From the NCBI RefSeq assembly GCF_049306965.1, contig NC_133190.1, positions 44,137,501 to 44,201,500 on the forward strand: DNA of 64,000 bases, given 5' to 3'. Under the pieces are notes generated by a model. The model was not told where the DNA came from, searched no databases, and was given only the letters and a program-made list of their open reading frames with translations. Of this stretch, positions 24,721-36,588 are shown in pieces. The DNA comes from Danio rerio (Eukaryota > Chordata > Actinopteri > Cypriniformes > Danionidae). The first letter of the stretch is position 1; the number at the start of each line of letters is the position of its first letter. The translations under genes were made by a program, and so were the position numbers.

Positions 24721-24951
24721 CTCCATTAACCATAAACTGTAGATGTGCGTTAAGACTGAGCTGATGGTTATAATCCTTTTAACTAGTCCAGTTCACCTAG
24801 TTTTTCAGTAGCTACATGTAAACTCCTGGTTTGTTTGTTTTTAAACTGTTCTTATGAACTATTGTGATGCTCCATAATGAAAACTAACGGAACGACTCGA
24901 CGGAAAACTTTGCTTTCACTTTGCACTTGTGACGTAGGGAGGGTGACGTCA
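24721..24951 (-). promoter_or_regulatory. Gene A promoter and 5' UTR exon
   Basis: On the minus strand: TGACGTCA (24944-24951), a second half CRE (24930-24936), then GTGAAAGC (ISRE-like, 24909-24923), then an untranslated exon ending ATGGAG|GTGAGTG at 24721. The block is conserved with 58442-58655. CREs bind ATF/CREB-type factors and GAAA repeats bind IRF/STAT complexes, so interferon-linked control is inferred. No TATA box was assigned. Confidence 0.65.
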
Positions 24952-26145
24952 CATGATGCACAGTGGTAATGTCCACCAGGTGGAGCCATATTCTTTTCTA
25001 AAACAGATCTTACCGTAAAAACATTACATTTAATGTAAAAAAAATTGTTTTTAAATAATATTTAATCAACATCCTGTGACCTGAAATGGGATACATGATT
25101 TTGGAAAACAGATAAGTGGATATTACCATGTCATTTGACCCAGACATGTCAAAGAAAGCTTTTGGTTGAGGAATCTCTTTCTTTTTCTGAGTGTGTCAGT
25201 CTGTATCTCTCTCTTCTCTGCGCGCGACAGAGCATCTAACCATAATCTTTGATGGACTCTCGCTGATTCTGCAGTTTATTCAGGGATTTAATCGCATATA
25301 GGTGTACGATAACAGCTTTCAACATGTATTTGCACATATCAACAAAATATAATTGATTTAGGACAAAACACAATAAACCGAATAAATCAACGGGGAAAAT
25401 GTAATTAATCTGACAGCTAATTAAACTTGAGCTTCATAACAGGACCATGAACAGGCTGTCAATTCATCCTTTTGGTCTCAAAAGTTTTGAAAACACAATT
25501 TCTGATCGCAGACCGTTTTGGGCAACTAAATGTGTTAGTTACTATTTAAAGAAAGTAATGTGAAAGTGTTATTTTTGTGCTTTTATTTTCCTTTTTTAAA
25601 AAAAAAAAAAAAAGAAAGAGTAAGAAAGTCTTCAAATTGTAACATATTACCTTTTTTCACTGACTGCAGATCATGTTTACTTCACAATTGGGCAACTGCT
25701 TTAGTTCTCGTAGTTGTTTTAGGATTAAATGCTGAATGTCAGATTTAATCAACTAATGAAAGTTCACACAGGATGCTGAGCCAGTTTCTGTAATACATTA
25801 AATGTTTGTTTGTTTTTTCACAATAAGACTCATGTGATAGCAGGACAAAATACCTTAAAATGCATTAAAATAAAACACCAAATACTTCAGCTTTAAGTGT
25901 ATCAAAATAAACTACAAAATACAGCAGCGACAACATGCATCAAAATCAAATAGTTTTTATTTTTAAAATACTACAAAATACTTTTAAAAAGGCCCTGACA
26001 TTCCTTCTCAAACCTTACCCACCAGCAGGCCTATTCGATCAATCCCTTCACCACTAAAATGACTCCGTGAAGTAAACAATGTCTGATAGTAACGGCTTTC
26101 ATAAGGATAAAACCATGACAAGTCACTTCACTTCATCTCTACTCC
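24952..26145. other. Intergenic spacer, paralogous to 58.66-60.45 kb
   Basis: No gene seen. Several stretches match the spacer upstream of gene B (for example AATTCATCCTTTTGGTCTCA near 25460 and 59910; the pyrimidine-rich part near 25180 and 59270). The whole intergenic unit was therefore duplicated with the genes. Confidence 0.6.
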
Positions 26146-26150
26146 TACGA

Positions 26151-26516
26151 TGCAGTGGGGCAGTAGGTAGTGCTGTCACCTCACAGCAAGAATGTTGCTG
26201 GTTTGAGCCTCGGCTGGATCAGTTGGTGTTTTTGTGTGGAGTTTGCATGTTCTCCCTGCATTCACGTGAATTTCCTCCGGGTGCTTCAGTTTCCCCCACA
26301 GTCCAAAGACATGCGGTACAGGTGAATTGGGTACACTAAACTGTACATAGTGTGTGTGTGTGTGTGTGTGTGGATGTTTTCCAGAGATGGGTTGTGGCTG
26401 AAAGGGCATCCACTGCGTAAAAACTTACTGGATAAGTTGGCGGTTCATTCCGCTGTGGTGACCCCGGATTAATAAAGGGACTAAGCCGAAAAGAAAATAA
26501 ATAAATGAATGAATAA
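26151..26516 (+). mobile_element. DANA-type SINE
   Basis: Full-length-like copy with head GCAGTGGGGCAGTAGGTAG, a GT microsatellite in the centre and GGGACTAAGCCGAAAAG plus a GAATGAATAAAT tail. The flank to its right matches 63.02 kb, where no SINE is present. Confidence 0.92.
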
Positions 26517-26518
26517 AT

Positions 26519-26992
26519 GCTCAGTGAAATAATTTGCTTTCTCTTTGTCGACCTCTGCTGACGGACACATTTCTGTTGCACATCTCTTCTGTAGTTAAAA
26601 TCTGGACTTTCTCTGAGTAAACCTTGAAAAACAAAGTTTATACTAAAAACAAAGAGTAATTTTACCAAATGAATCTTATTTTCCAACATAACAAAGCTGT
26701 CTGTACTGCACAACACATTTCATATTTACATATTTACATTTATTATCAAAGGCTTGCTGATAAAAACGAATGCGTTTTAGTGTTGACATATTCAAATCCT
26801 CTTTTCTATACACTATAATCAGTATCAGAAGAAATAATGGAGTAATATACATTTTCCTGGTTATTACCAATTAAAACAAAACAGTGAAGTCAGTGTTAGT
26901 CTGTGTGTCTTCAGTGTGTGTTGATTGTGTGTCTGTGATGTTTCTCCTTATTCACCATCAGCAGATTTTGAGCAAACTAAACACTGAGAATC
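26519..26992 (-). CDS. NLR tail exon and 3' UTR (candidate end of gene B)
   Basis: Acceptor TTTTATTGCAG before 26992, then GATTCTCAGTGTTTAG, the same tail exon as at 13344 and 63483. The following ~470 bp match 63.0-63.48 kb, so this is a conserved NLR 3' UTR. The nearest upstream terminal LRR exon is gene B's at 36410; if joined, its last base C gives CGA in place of the split TGA stop, adding 11 residues before the next TGA. The intron would then be 9.4 kb. Confidence 0.5.
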
Positions 26993-27002
26993 CTGCAATA
27001 AA

Positions 27003-27235
<233 letters not shown>

Positions 27236-27239
27236 TTTT

Positions 27240-27570
27240 TTTGGTTGATACTCTGTATCATTTTGAAGCATTCCATTGTCTTGCCTTGTCCTGTTTTCTG
27301 ACCCTCTCCTTGTTAATTGTTTTATGTTGTTTGCCACCTGAAATGATCTCTTTGCCTGTGACTCTGTGAAATCTTTTGGATAACCTGCATGCTCCTATGT
27401 TGACCATTGCCTGCCTGACCATTGTCTGCTGAATAAAATATTGCACATGGATCGTCAACTTTGTTGTCAGCGTCCTAAAGTTACATACATGCAATTCTAT
27501 AATAAAATCTTGATTTAATCTCAAATTTGTTTTTAAGAATATTTTCCTGATGAAACGTCCAACCCTGTCA
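27240..27570. repeat. Dispersed repeat related to 620-1015
   Basis: Shows the AATAAAATATTGCACATGGATC-like end shared with the repeats at 0.9 and 31.4 kb. Unclassified. Confidence 0.35.
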
Positions 27571-27599
27571 TAATTTTAGCCTCTTGACTGATTTCTGAA

Positions 27600-28964
27600 C
27601 ATTATTCATCAGAATATGCTGATACTGGGACCTTTAACTCTGACAAGGTTTCTAGAACCTGTGCCTGCTACACATATGAATGATGAGCAGAATATATTTT
27701 ACAGTAAGGAACATGATCTTCTCCTGGAATGCTGTTCTTTTTCTGCCATGCAAAGCGTGTATGGTTGTGGCATCTGTCCACAGTATATTTTCCAAAAATT
27801 ATTCAGGCTTGTCCAGATGAGTCTTTGCACACCTCAAATGACTCTTCTCGTTGACAGAATGCAGAAAAGGCTTATTCTGCATCACCTTTCATTTAACTGT
27901 TCTTTGTGAAGAGTGGGCTAAACTGTGGAACAATGTACAAAATCAGCAGCAAGATGTCCCTAGAGCTCTTTGGAGGTGGTCTGTGGTGTGTCTGTGACCC
28001 TTCTAACCATTCTTTTCCTTTGCCTTTCAGATATTTTTATTGGTCTAGCACACTTTTCCTTCACAAGAACTGTTCATGTGGCCTTCCATTTTCTTACTTT
28101 ATTTCAGACTGTGGAAACAAAGACTTTAAACCTTTGTGATAGCTTTTTGCATCCTTCTCCTAATTCATGTTGATGAAGTATCCTAGTTTATAAGACATTA
28201 GGAACTTTATCTGAGTTTATCATGTTGCTACTTTCAGGTTCACAATAAGGAGAAGCACAACTAGCAATCAGCTGTCTTAAATATCCTTTTTCACAATTGG
28301 TTGCACCTGTGTTGAGATTATTAGGCCGTACCCACTATGTACAGTTGCCTCAAACCGGGCCAAAGCACGCTTGTCCCCCCTCCCGTCTCCCCCGATGGCC
28401 CGCACTCACACAACAATCGGGCCTCTGCACGTTTACGTCATCGCTGCTGTGCTGTTCAGTGAGAAGCGCTCTATGAAACAGTCCCTTAAAAGTCACGTCT
28501 CACTTTCAGTTTCGGGCTTTGGCGCGTTTTGCACACCTCTTCCAACCGGGCCAGGGCCGGCCAAGTGAACCGTGCTTGAGCCCAATTCAGCGCACTCACA
28601 CTTCTCAAACAATCCCGGAAACAGGCCTGGGCACGGTACAGATGGCATAGTGTGAGTAGGCCTTTAAGGTTCACTGAGGCATTTAAATCAAGTTTGGGTT
28701 GTAATCAATCAACATTAAGTGATTTTGAAATCCACACAAAAGAGAGGGTGCCCAAACTTTTGCATAGCCTATTTTTCAGTTTCTATTTCATTTTACACAT
28801 CTCAATACTGCTACACTATGTATTTCTGTCTGAAAAACATGACATTATCTAGCTTTCTCTAGAAACCGAATGGCATTTCAACGCAATCTTCTCTCCTAAA
28901 GAAAGAGCATGTTGTTATGCAGCTACAGAGGGGTGCCCAGATTTTTGCATACGACTGTAATATT
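27600..28964. mobile_element. Tc1/mariner-like remnant with inserted MITE
   Basis: The right end reads GTGCCCAGATTTTTGCATACG followed by ACTGTA, a Tc1/mariner-type terminus. The body (for example the GGAGGTGGTCTGTGG region near 27973) resembles a widespread fish Tc1-like family. It has no intact transposase, and the left end is not defined. A MITE at 28.32-28.66 kb splits it. Confidence 0.5.
28322..28663. mobile_element. GC-rich MITE-like insertion
   Basis: Imperfect inverted ends (AGGCCGTACCCACTATGTAC and GCATAGTGTGAGTAGGCCT). GC-rich interior contrasting with AT-rich flanks. Family unknown. Confidence 0.45.
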
Positions 28965-29023
28965 TAACATAAACACACTGTATTATAAAGGTTTCTAAAG
29001 TATCTTTTGTAGAAATCTTATAC

Positions 29024-29137
29024 CTGAGATCAGCCTCTGTATCTTCACTCCTAAAATGCATTGGAGAACCCATAGACTGCTCACTCCTCATAGACACACA
29101 GCTGGGCTCTAGATCTGATCTCTCCTGATGAACTGAA
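29024..29137 (-). CDS. Orphan NLR N-terminal repeat exon
   Basis: Intact 114-bp exon: [16 protein letters not shown] ... ADLR. Acceptor GTCATAG, donor CAG|GTATAA, symmetric phase. It lies downstream of the orphan start exon at 29400, but no NACHT exon follows before the tail exon at 26992. Confidence 0.75.
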
Positions 29138-29399
29138 CTATGACACAGTAAGATTGTCTTTAAATTTTAAAATAAAATCAAATTAGTGGTTTGAAATGAA
29201 TACTGTTTTACATAATAATGTGATAAACTATTAATAACCTAAACTTATTAAACTATTAAACCATTTGAATGATACTGATGAGATGATATCACAAATATAA
29301 CATAAAACACTTTGACATAAATGTTTCAATGAGATCTTCTGTAGAAATGTTCTACCTGAGAAAAATGTGTGTATCTGTATTTATAGTTAATCATTATAC

Positions 29400-29481
29400 C
29401 TGAATCTGGGAGAATAATCCTCATCTTTAGAAATTTTTGTGTCCTCCATGATGAAACTAAATCTGATCTACAGCACGTACT
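29400..29481 (-). CDS. Orphan NLR start-codon exon
   Basis: ATG at 29449 gives MEDTKISKDEDYSPRF, ending CAG|GTATAA in the same phase as the start exons of genes A and B. A pyrimidine-rich acceptor (CAATCCAG) precedes it. It is more diverged from A and B than they are from each other. It could be a remnant of a truncated gene, or an alternative first exon feeding into gene A's repeat exons. Confidence 0.65.
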
Positions 29482-29666
29482 CTGGATTGAAGAGACAAAC
29501 ACAATAATTCAGCTGAACGGCTTTGAATGTTAGCAGTATATTTGCTGAAATACTAAAACAACCTAAAGACAACACCAAAGGGACCACAATATACCAACAA
29601 CGTATACACACATACATGAATTTAAGGAAATAATTGGCCAATTTAAAAGCATGCAAAGGAATTATA

Positions 29667-29935
29667 AAGAGAAAGTTAACCCAAAAATGAAAAAATAACC
29701 TCATCATTGACTCTCTCGTGTGGTTTTAAATCTTCAAAAGTTTCTTCTGTTGAACACAAAAGAAATATTCAATAGCAGGAAACAAAAAATACTGAAAGTC
29801 AGTGTGTCCAGGACACCAGGATTCTTTAGACATATTTATTTAGTGTTTAACAGAATAAATAAACTCAAAATAGAATTTTGGGAAGTGAAAGTGATGTGTA
29901 AAGGATCATAAGAATTTTAATTTTTGTGTGAACTG
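29667..29935. mobile_element. TTAA-type MITE
   Basis: Begins GTTAACCCAAAAATGAAAA and ends TTTTTGTGTGAACTGTCC AATTAA, the layout of a widespread zebrafish MITE with TTAA-like target sites. Part of the same family occurs near 14.03-14.2 kb. Confidence 0.5.
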
Positions 29936-30134
29936 TCCAATTAAAAGTAGAAGACCCAAAGCAACCCTACATGACTTGTCTTAGCACTCACCTAAACAGC
30001 CTTTTCAAACATCCTCCTTTTCTATCAAGTAGCTTCACGTATGCTAAACTTATGCCTTAGCTTTTATAACACTGTGATAATCCAAGCAGTAGAATCTTGC
30101 TGTTAAAATGTTAAAACATTAACGCTAAACTTCA

Positions 30135-30160
30135 TTTTCACTTTATTTTTTATGCGAACT
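30135..30160 (-). promoter_or_regulatory. Weak ISRE-like site upstream of the orphan start exon
   Basis: AAAGTGAAAATGAAG on the minus strand, ~0.7 kb upstream of the orphan start exon. No CRE is seen, so this promoter is either decayed or different. Confidence 0.3.
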
Positions 30161-30199
30161 CATACATCTGAGTGTTTTGATTTACTTCCCTGTCTGATA

Positions 30200-31380
30200 G
30201 ATGTTCTGGTTAAACAGGCTAAACAAGTATTTCCATTTAGAGCGGTGTGAAGCACTGCTGTTTACTGATGAATAATTTTTTTTTTTTAATCAGCATGGTT
30301 ATTCAGTATATTCTGGTCTAGACTTTGGTCCTGAGCCTCACTGTGGTCTAAAATAAACATTTAAAAGAAAACAGTGAGGTTAGTATTTATTTGCATCAAG
30401 CATAATATTTCTCACCATTAATAATGTAAAATCAAAGGAAATACACCAACCTCTTCAGTGTCTTCATGTATCTTACTGCATGTTTCTTTGTATACAGTAA
30501 TTTATGTCCTTGGCCTCATCTTCAGATCTTCTCTATTGTATTTGATTTGATTTTCACTGTTGGTGTGAACCAGGCCAAAATGCCAAAAATATTAGTTGGG
30601 GTTCACGTGTTGTCCCAAAATGATTAACATATAAATTTTTAATAAAGATTAATATACCATCTCCAGACAGGACATTTGAAAATTATTAGTCTAATTACAG
30701 ATAAAAATTAAAAAATATATTTGTTAACTTTGTTTCACTAACATTAGGCCAGAGCCTAAATGAAATACAGTACATCAAATACAAGTTGATGTTAATGTTA
30801 GGCTATTGGCAGTAATATTCTCATGTGCAGCAAAAACAACATACCTTATAGTGAACAGTAAAAACAATAAAATAAACACACTGATAAACATCTACACAGC
30901 TCACAATATCCAATATGTTGTCAGTTTTACACAAGAGTACACAGTATGAACAGTAGTTGATCAAGTATTCGCTGCTTTAAATATTGGGTCTGAAATCCCA
31001 TTTAAGTATGACTTTAAAACAACATAAACACTTTTTGATTGACTTTGACGAGTGTTGTACTTTGATAGTCATTGGCTGCTAACATGATTTCCCTATTTAT
31101 GATGCTTATTATTAAGGAGGATAATGTCCAAATGTGCTAATATAAACCTACTGTACCTCAATGCCGAGTCCTTCAGAGTCAGTGTAATTTCAGCTTTGAG
31201 ATGACATTAAAGTTATCTGCTGTTAAAATACACACATTATTAAATGAACACACACGTATGAGAAGGGTATAGAAGCTAAACATTTTGGGTAAAAGTAACC
31301 ACAATACAACGAATCTGGAAGTGTTTTGAAGACAGCATGTGATACTGTGAAATTCTCCTACCAAGCAGAGAATTTACCTC
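30200..31380. other. AT-rich spacer, no gene seen
   Basis: No exon or defined repeat recognised. Confidence 0.4.
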
Positions 31381-31382
31381 TG

Positions 31383-31868
31383 TAACGCCGGGGAGTAACA
31401 CCACAACAGAGGGTAGGATCCAATGTGCAGGTTTATTCACAGTCAGGCAAGCAGTGGTCAATACGGGAGCAAACAGGTATGTGAGGACAATCCAGAATCG
31501 TAGTCAGTTAACAAGCAAGAGGTCGAAAGGCAGGCGGCAGACAAGGAAAACTAAATAAACAAGGCTAGGTTCAAAACACAGAGAAACAAGACCAGGATAA
31601 CGCGTTGTAATGTCACCTTACAGATAAACAAGACTCGGCAAACTGAAGGGGTGAATGTGTGGCTTAAATAGTGTGTGTCAATCAGTTTCTGAAAGTCCTC
31701 AGGTGTGCAAATGTAATCAAGCTGGATGAGTGAGCAGGTGTGAGTGTCTAGGAGAAGTGCACGTATGCATATGTAGTCCAGAAGAAGGCACAGAAGAAGG
31801 CAGATATGTAGTTTTATGAGTGAGTGTTTACCAGCGACATCTGGTGGTTGTTCGCTGGTGAACATGAC
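31383..31868. repeat. Dispersed repeat, reverse relative to 620-1015
   Basis: Starts TAACGCCGGGGAGTAACACC and contains GGATCCAATGTGCAGGTTTA; ends near GGTGAACATGACA. Recognisable as a common zebrafish interspersed repeat, class uncertain. Confidence 0.5.
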
Positions 31869-32178
31869 AACCTGGCATTTTCAGTCCCACATGTGTCTGG
31901 ATACTGTGGAGACTTGAAAGGCATGTGATGGTGGGGAAAAATGGGTGGGAGGAAAAAAAAAATCAGAGTGATAGGAAAACATATATATTTTTATGTTTCT
32001 GCGTTCCCTCGCAAAATGGTTTTTCCACAAACCCTTCCTGTTCTCTTCATACATGTCAACCCTCCTGTGTTAATCAGGATTCTCCTGTATTTTACCATTC
32101 TATCCCGCTATCATTAAGTATTTTCCCATATTTTCCATATTGTTGCACACTTAAATGAATATAAAAATGTCTGAATTG

Positions 32179-32542
32179 GGGTGACGTGGTGGTGCAGTGG
32201 GTAGCATGTTTGCCTCACAGCAAGAAGGTTGCTGGTTCTAGTCTCAGCTAGGTCAGTTGACTGCTCTGTTTAGAGTTTGCATGTTCTCCCCATGTTCATG
32301 TGCGTTTCCTCTGGGTGCTCCGGTTTCCCCCACAAGTCCAAAGACGTGGCACAGGTGAATTGAATATGCTAAAATTGACCATAGTGTATGAGTGTGTATG
32401 GATGTTTCCAAGTGATGGGTTGCGGCTGGAAGGGCATCCGCTGCGTAAAAATCTGTGCTGGATAAATTGGCGGTTCATTCCACTGTAGCGACCCCAGATT
32501 AATAAAGGGTCTAAGCTAAAAAGAAAATGATTGAATGAATGA
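32179..32542 (+). mobile_element. DANA-type SINE with 12-bp target duplication
   Basis: Complete copy. Flanked by ATGTCTGAATTG at 32167-32178 and again at 32543-32554, an exact 12-bp duplication, so this is a relatively clean retroposition event. Confidence 0.93.
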
Positions 32543-33370
32543 ATGTCTGAATTGACTTTCTTTCCATTAAAGTTGTGCGTCGATCATTGCCCTTTATGTG
32601 CAACCTCTGAATCAGCAAATGCATGTGTAAAGGTTGACTGATGGACACACTCTGTATGATAAACTGATCCTCCCCCCACTCCCCATTTATTGATAATATT
32701 TATTATAAATAAATATATTAAACTATTTATAATTATTTTAAATAAATAAAAGTATTATTGTTGATATTACTATTATACAATTAATGATCCAAAAGAAATT
32801 TTTTTTTGAAATTTGTCCTTAATGTAACTGGAACAACAGGGTACCCCCGGGATCCTCCAAATGAAATTCAAGGCTTTAAAAGACCTTTTTAATACCATTT
32901 CAAATAAAATTCAGTGCCAACTTCGTACCCATTCCAACAGAAGTATGAGGGGAAAATGTCAAATCTGTGTAAATTTTGAACCCTCAAAAATAATTATGTA
33001 CAAGTGACTACTTGAATTAAATAAAACATTTTATTTTAATTATCAGTAATATTTAATACATAGGCAACAGCATGGCTGTCCAGATCTGTCAGTAGCCAAT
33101 ATGAAGGTCCAACTGCTTGCATTTCGTCATCCTATTGAGACTCTGGTCAAACATGACCACAGACCTGTTGGCCTTATTGTCCTGGTCAGTCAGTTATTTA
33201 GTTATAATTGGAGCCAATCTGACTTTAGTAATAGATGAAGTTTTGTTGCTTCCACACAAGAATGTAGCTGCAACCTTGGAGTCAAGAAACATGGTTTTGA
33301 AAACCTCTGTAATGTTCTCACTCGATGTGTAAGAGTGGTGCTCTGAGATTGTTTTAAGGTCCCACATCAC

Positions 33371-34516
33371 CAGGGCCGAATTAACGTAAGGGCTAGGTGG
33401 GGCTGAAGCCCCTGGGCCCATGGAAGAAGGGGGCCCTTAATTGGCTGAAAAATTTAATTTGCGATATGACGCGGGAAAGGCCTCATGATATATGCTTTCT
33501 TTCGTCAATAATGTAAATATTCCTTTTGGTTTAAAAACAGTGACGCCGGTGATAAACTGGGGGCTCAGCGTGGCTGTAGCCCAATCAGAATATCAAATAG
33601 CCCTATTTTAGTCACCCATAAGGGTGATCAGATGTCCCAAGTTTCCCAGGACAGTCCCTTATCTTGGCACTACCGCGAGAACCGTCCAGTCAAAGGTAGG
33701 CTAACCAAGCTCGCAGTGGAAAGAAAAAAAAAAACTCAAACAGTCTTCATCATTGATACACTTGTACATGTAGTAACAGTAGCTGTGATCGGCGGAATTA
33801 TGTTGAATGGACTCATAACTAAAGGGCTGTCTCGGCCGCGCGGCGGTTAAAGCTGGACTCAAACCGGCGCATGCCCGCACAATCCTTCCACCACACGAAC
33901 AAATCTAATAGCCTAAACGAGCAGTTATCAAAATATCCATCGTTGCGAAGTGTCTATCTCAAGTAAATGCACTCGGTTATGCTTCACAGTAAGTCTAACT
34001 GAACCAGTTAAAAAGCAACCTTTTTTATCATGAATGTTTACTTTGCCCCTTTTATGAAATCGACAGTAATAATACGGAGCAATGAAATATTGGCGCTGAC
34101 TTTCATCAGACAATATATTCGATGCAAACATATCTAAATAAATAAATAAAATAAGGATGCTAGACCACAATAAGCTATTTTGGATAATTGAAGCATGGAT
34201 ATTAAAGATATTATATCATTAGTAAAGAAGCGTTTTAAAGGTAAACCCCTGTTCAAAGTATTTATTATAAAGCACAAATTTAGGAAGTATTGCAAATGTT
34301 TTTTGATTTGTTTTGTTGACTTTTGCAGCCTGTTTGAACTTTAAAGTTCATATTATATCACTACTTAATTTTTTATACAGTACCTGCAGGCCTTTTTAAA
34401 TAAAATAAAAATATGTAATAATCAAATATAAATCAAATGGTGTAAAATTAGATAATAATACAGTATTAATTAATAAATTCATAATAATAATAACAATAAT
34501 AACAACAACAACAACG

Positions 34517-34602
<86 letters not shown>

Positions 34603-34697
34603 CACACACACACACTTGTGAGGTAAAAAAAAATTAGAAAGAGGACCCTTGAATTTGCTATAGCCCCAGGGCCCAATGTGTTCTTAATCCGGTCCTG
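33371..34697. mobile_element. hAT-type element nested in a hAT transposase frame
   Basis: Starts CAGGGCCGAATTAACG and ends with the inverted TTAATCCGGTCCTG. It is flanked by a perfect 8-bp duplication CACATCAC (33363-33370 and 34698-34705). No transposase frame inside; contains a TA microsatellite. Confidence 0.9.
34519..34591. repeat. (TA)n microsatellite
   Basis: TA run followed by a short CA run, inside the nested hAT. Confidence 0.95.
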
Positions 34698-35857
34698 CAC
34701 ATCACCTCTGTCCGCAGAGTTGGTGTTAAGCCACAGTAAAATAGGATGTTCCTTGGCTGTGGTGGCAATGCTTCTAATGTAGAAATTTCTTCATTACAGA
34801 TAGCCACCGCTGTTTCAGTAACTGAAGAGGTCTCTGGTGCACAGAACTGCACAATAGGTGGTTGGCGTTGACGAGCAGTACTACACACGGTGTGTTTGGC
34901 ACCCCTCATATGGGACTCCAGGGCTGTAACACCCATTGTCGCTAACTTAAAAGATTTCAGGCACCAACAGCAGTTAGGCATCGCGGTCATTTCCCGGCAC
35001 AGGCGTAATTCGGATTCCTTGGTCACAGTGGATTAAACCGACACATTCTCATTTTAGCCAACAAACCAAGCTAGCGACTATCTTGTTCTGTTCCTCACTT
35101 GCCTAGTAACCATAATAATGGGTGTGCATGCTTTTTATGCTTTCTGCTATGACATGAAGCGCGAGATGCATTTAACGTTACGCTGCATGAATTTTTAATT
35201 AGCCTACATTGGTAACAGTTAAATTTGTTATGGTATGTACTTTATCATAGGAAAGGCAAAAATAAATGAATAAAATAAGACCTTTGTAACAAAATCCAAG
35301 ACTTTGTATACCAAATTAAGGCCTTAATTTGAGATGATCAAATTTAAGACTTTTTCAATGCTTTTAAGACACTGCGGGTACTCTGAATACAAAGACACAA
35401 CTTGTGTGATATACCAAGATCATTTAATAAGTCTTTTGCAGGAATATTAATTTCATTTCACAATTCTATAAGAATTATAAGAAATTGTCTTTCAGACCCA
35501 ACACTTGCAGAATTTTTGTTTTGACGACTTGCAAAACCCACTGTGTGGACACTTCTGCGTTAAAGGCCGTCATACAGGTTTTACAATGCATGAGTGCTGC
35601 GTATTTTTTCGACGTGCATGTTAACAACCGGGATTCCTCTTCTGTCTTCAGATGTGCTGCTGATGTTTCTCAGTCCCACCATTGCAAATCCTTCTTTCTA
35701 AGTATTTTGAATGTGCATTTGCATAATTGAAATAAAAGAATGTCCAAGACAAAGCTAATAAGTTTCTTATGTGGATATGTACACAAGCTGTGGACTTGCA
35801 ACAGGGGGCCACCTGAAATCTTGCCTAGGCTGCCAAATTGGATAGGGCTGGGCCTGC

Positions 35858-35884
35858 GCACACACATACACACACACACACACG

Positions 35885-35938
<54 letters not shown>
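35858..35938. repeat. (CA)n microsatellite in the gene B last intron
   Basis: CA-rich tract followed by TCACATATGAGACATTACTG, as at 13362-13390 next to the gene A tail exon. The tail exon expected beside it is absent; see findings. Confidence 0.95.
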
Positions 35939-35941
<3 letters not shown>

Positions 35942-36088
35942 TATGTCACATATGAGACATTACTGCTGTCACATCACATCAGCAGATCCATTTCAGAAAA
36001 GCTTGAGCAGATAAATAAGGGTTTACAAACCCCTGTCAAACTGTTTAAAGCACAGACTAAAGAGAAGCTGAATCATTATCAGATATTC

Positions 36089-36333
36089 CAACACAATCTC
36101 ACGGCAATTCGTAACTTTTTCATTTAGTGGCTAATTCGTATGAATTCGTACAATCTAATTCGTACAATTTAGTACGATTTGCTTATCCCCCAATGACGGT
36201 TGGGTTTAGTGGTGGGGTTAGGTGCCACGCCTCCTTTTTCAAATCGTACCATTTCGTACGACTGAACTCGTCCGAATTAGCCACTAAACTGGCAAAACGT
36301 AAAATACTTACGTTTTCTCGTGAGATCAGGCTG
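36089..36333. mobile_element. 245-bp palindromic MITE with 7-bp target duplication
   Basis: Inverted ends CAATCTCACGG and, reversed, CAGCCTGATCTCACG. Flanked by GATATTC on both sides (36082-36088 and 36334-36340). The paralogous site at 63.63 kb in gene C is uninterrupted with a single GATATTC, an empty-site confirmation. Confidence 0.9.
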
Positions 36334-36409
36334 GATATTCTGCATTTGCACACACACATGAGGCCTGTTACCCAATTTAAACCAATTTTACAGCTTAAAA
36401 CATACTCAC

Positions 36410-36588
36410 GATTGTATAATGTTTCCAGTTTATAACGTGGGTCATCTTTCAGATCAGAGAGCAGCTTCTCTGTTGATTTTGATAGTTTATTCTCAGACAG
36501 ACTCAAGAATGTCAGGTGTTCAGGGTTTGATCTCAGAGCTGAAGCCAAAGCAGAACAACCTTTATCTGTGAGACCACAATTAAACAAC
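36410..36588 (-). CDS. Gene B terminal LRR exon
   Basis: A 179-bp terminal-type LRR exon: [19 protein letters not shown] ... [18 protein letters not shown], donor ATC|GTGAGT. The last base is C where genes A and C have T, so the usual split TGA stop would become CGA (Arg). Confidence 0.85.

Larger units (their letters stand above)
32837..35385 (-). mobile_element. hAT-type transposon with transposase remnant
   Basis: Ends CAGGGTACCCCCGGGATCCT and, inverted, CAGAGTACCCGCAGTGTCTT. Flanks TGGAACAA and AATACAAA match only 5/8. On the minus strand from ATG 35026 a frame encodes a zinc-finger-like N-terminus (CWCLKSFKLATMGVTALESH ... AKH) and then TLRTEVM. The frame resumes beyond the inserted hAT at about 33.36 kb (WDLKTISEHHSY ... 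FLCGSNKTSSIT) and reaches a VMFDQSLN-like motif near 33.16 kb after a stop. It is a decayed autonomous element split by a second one. Confidence 0.7.
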
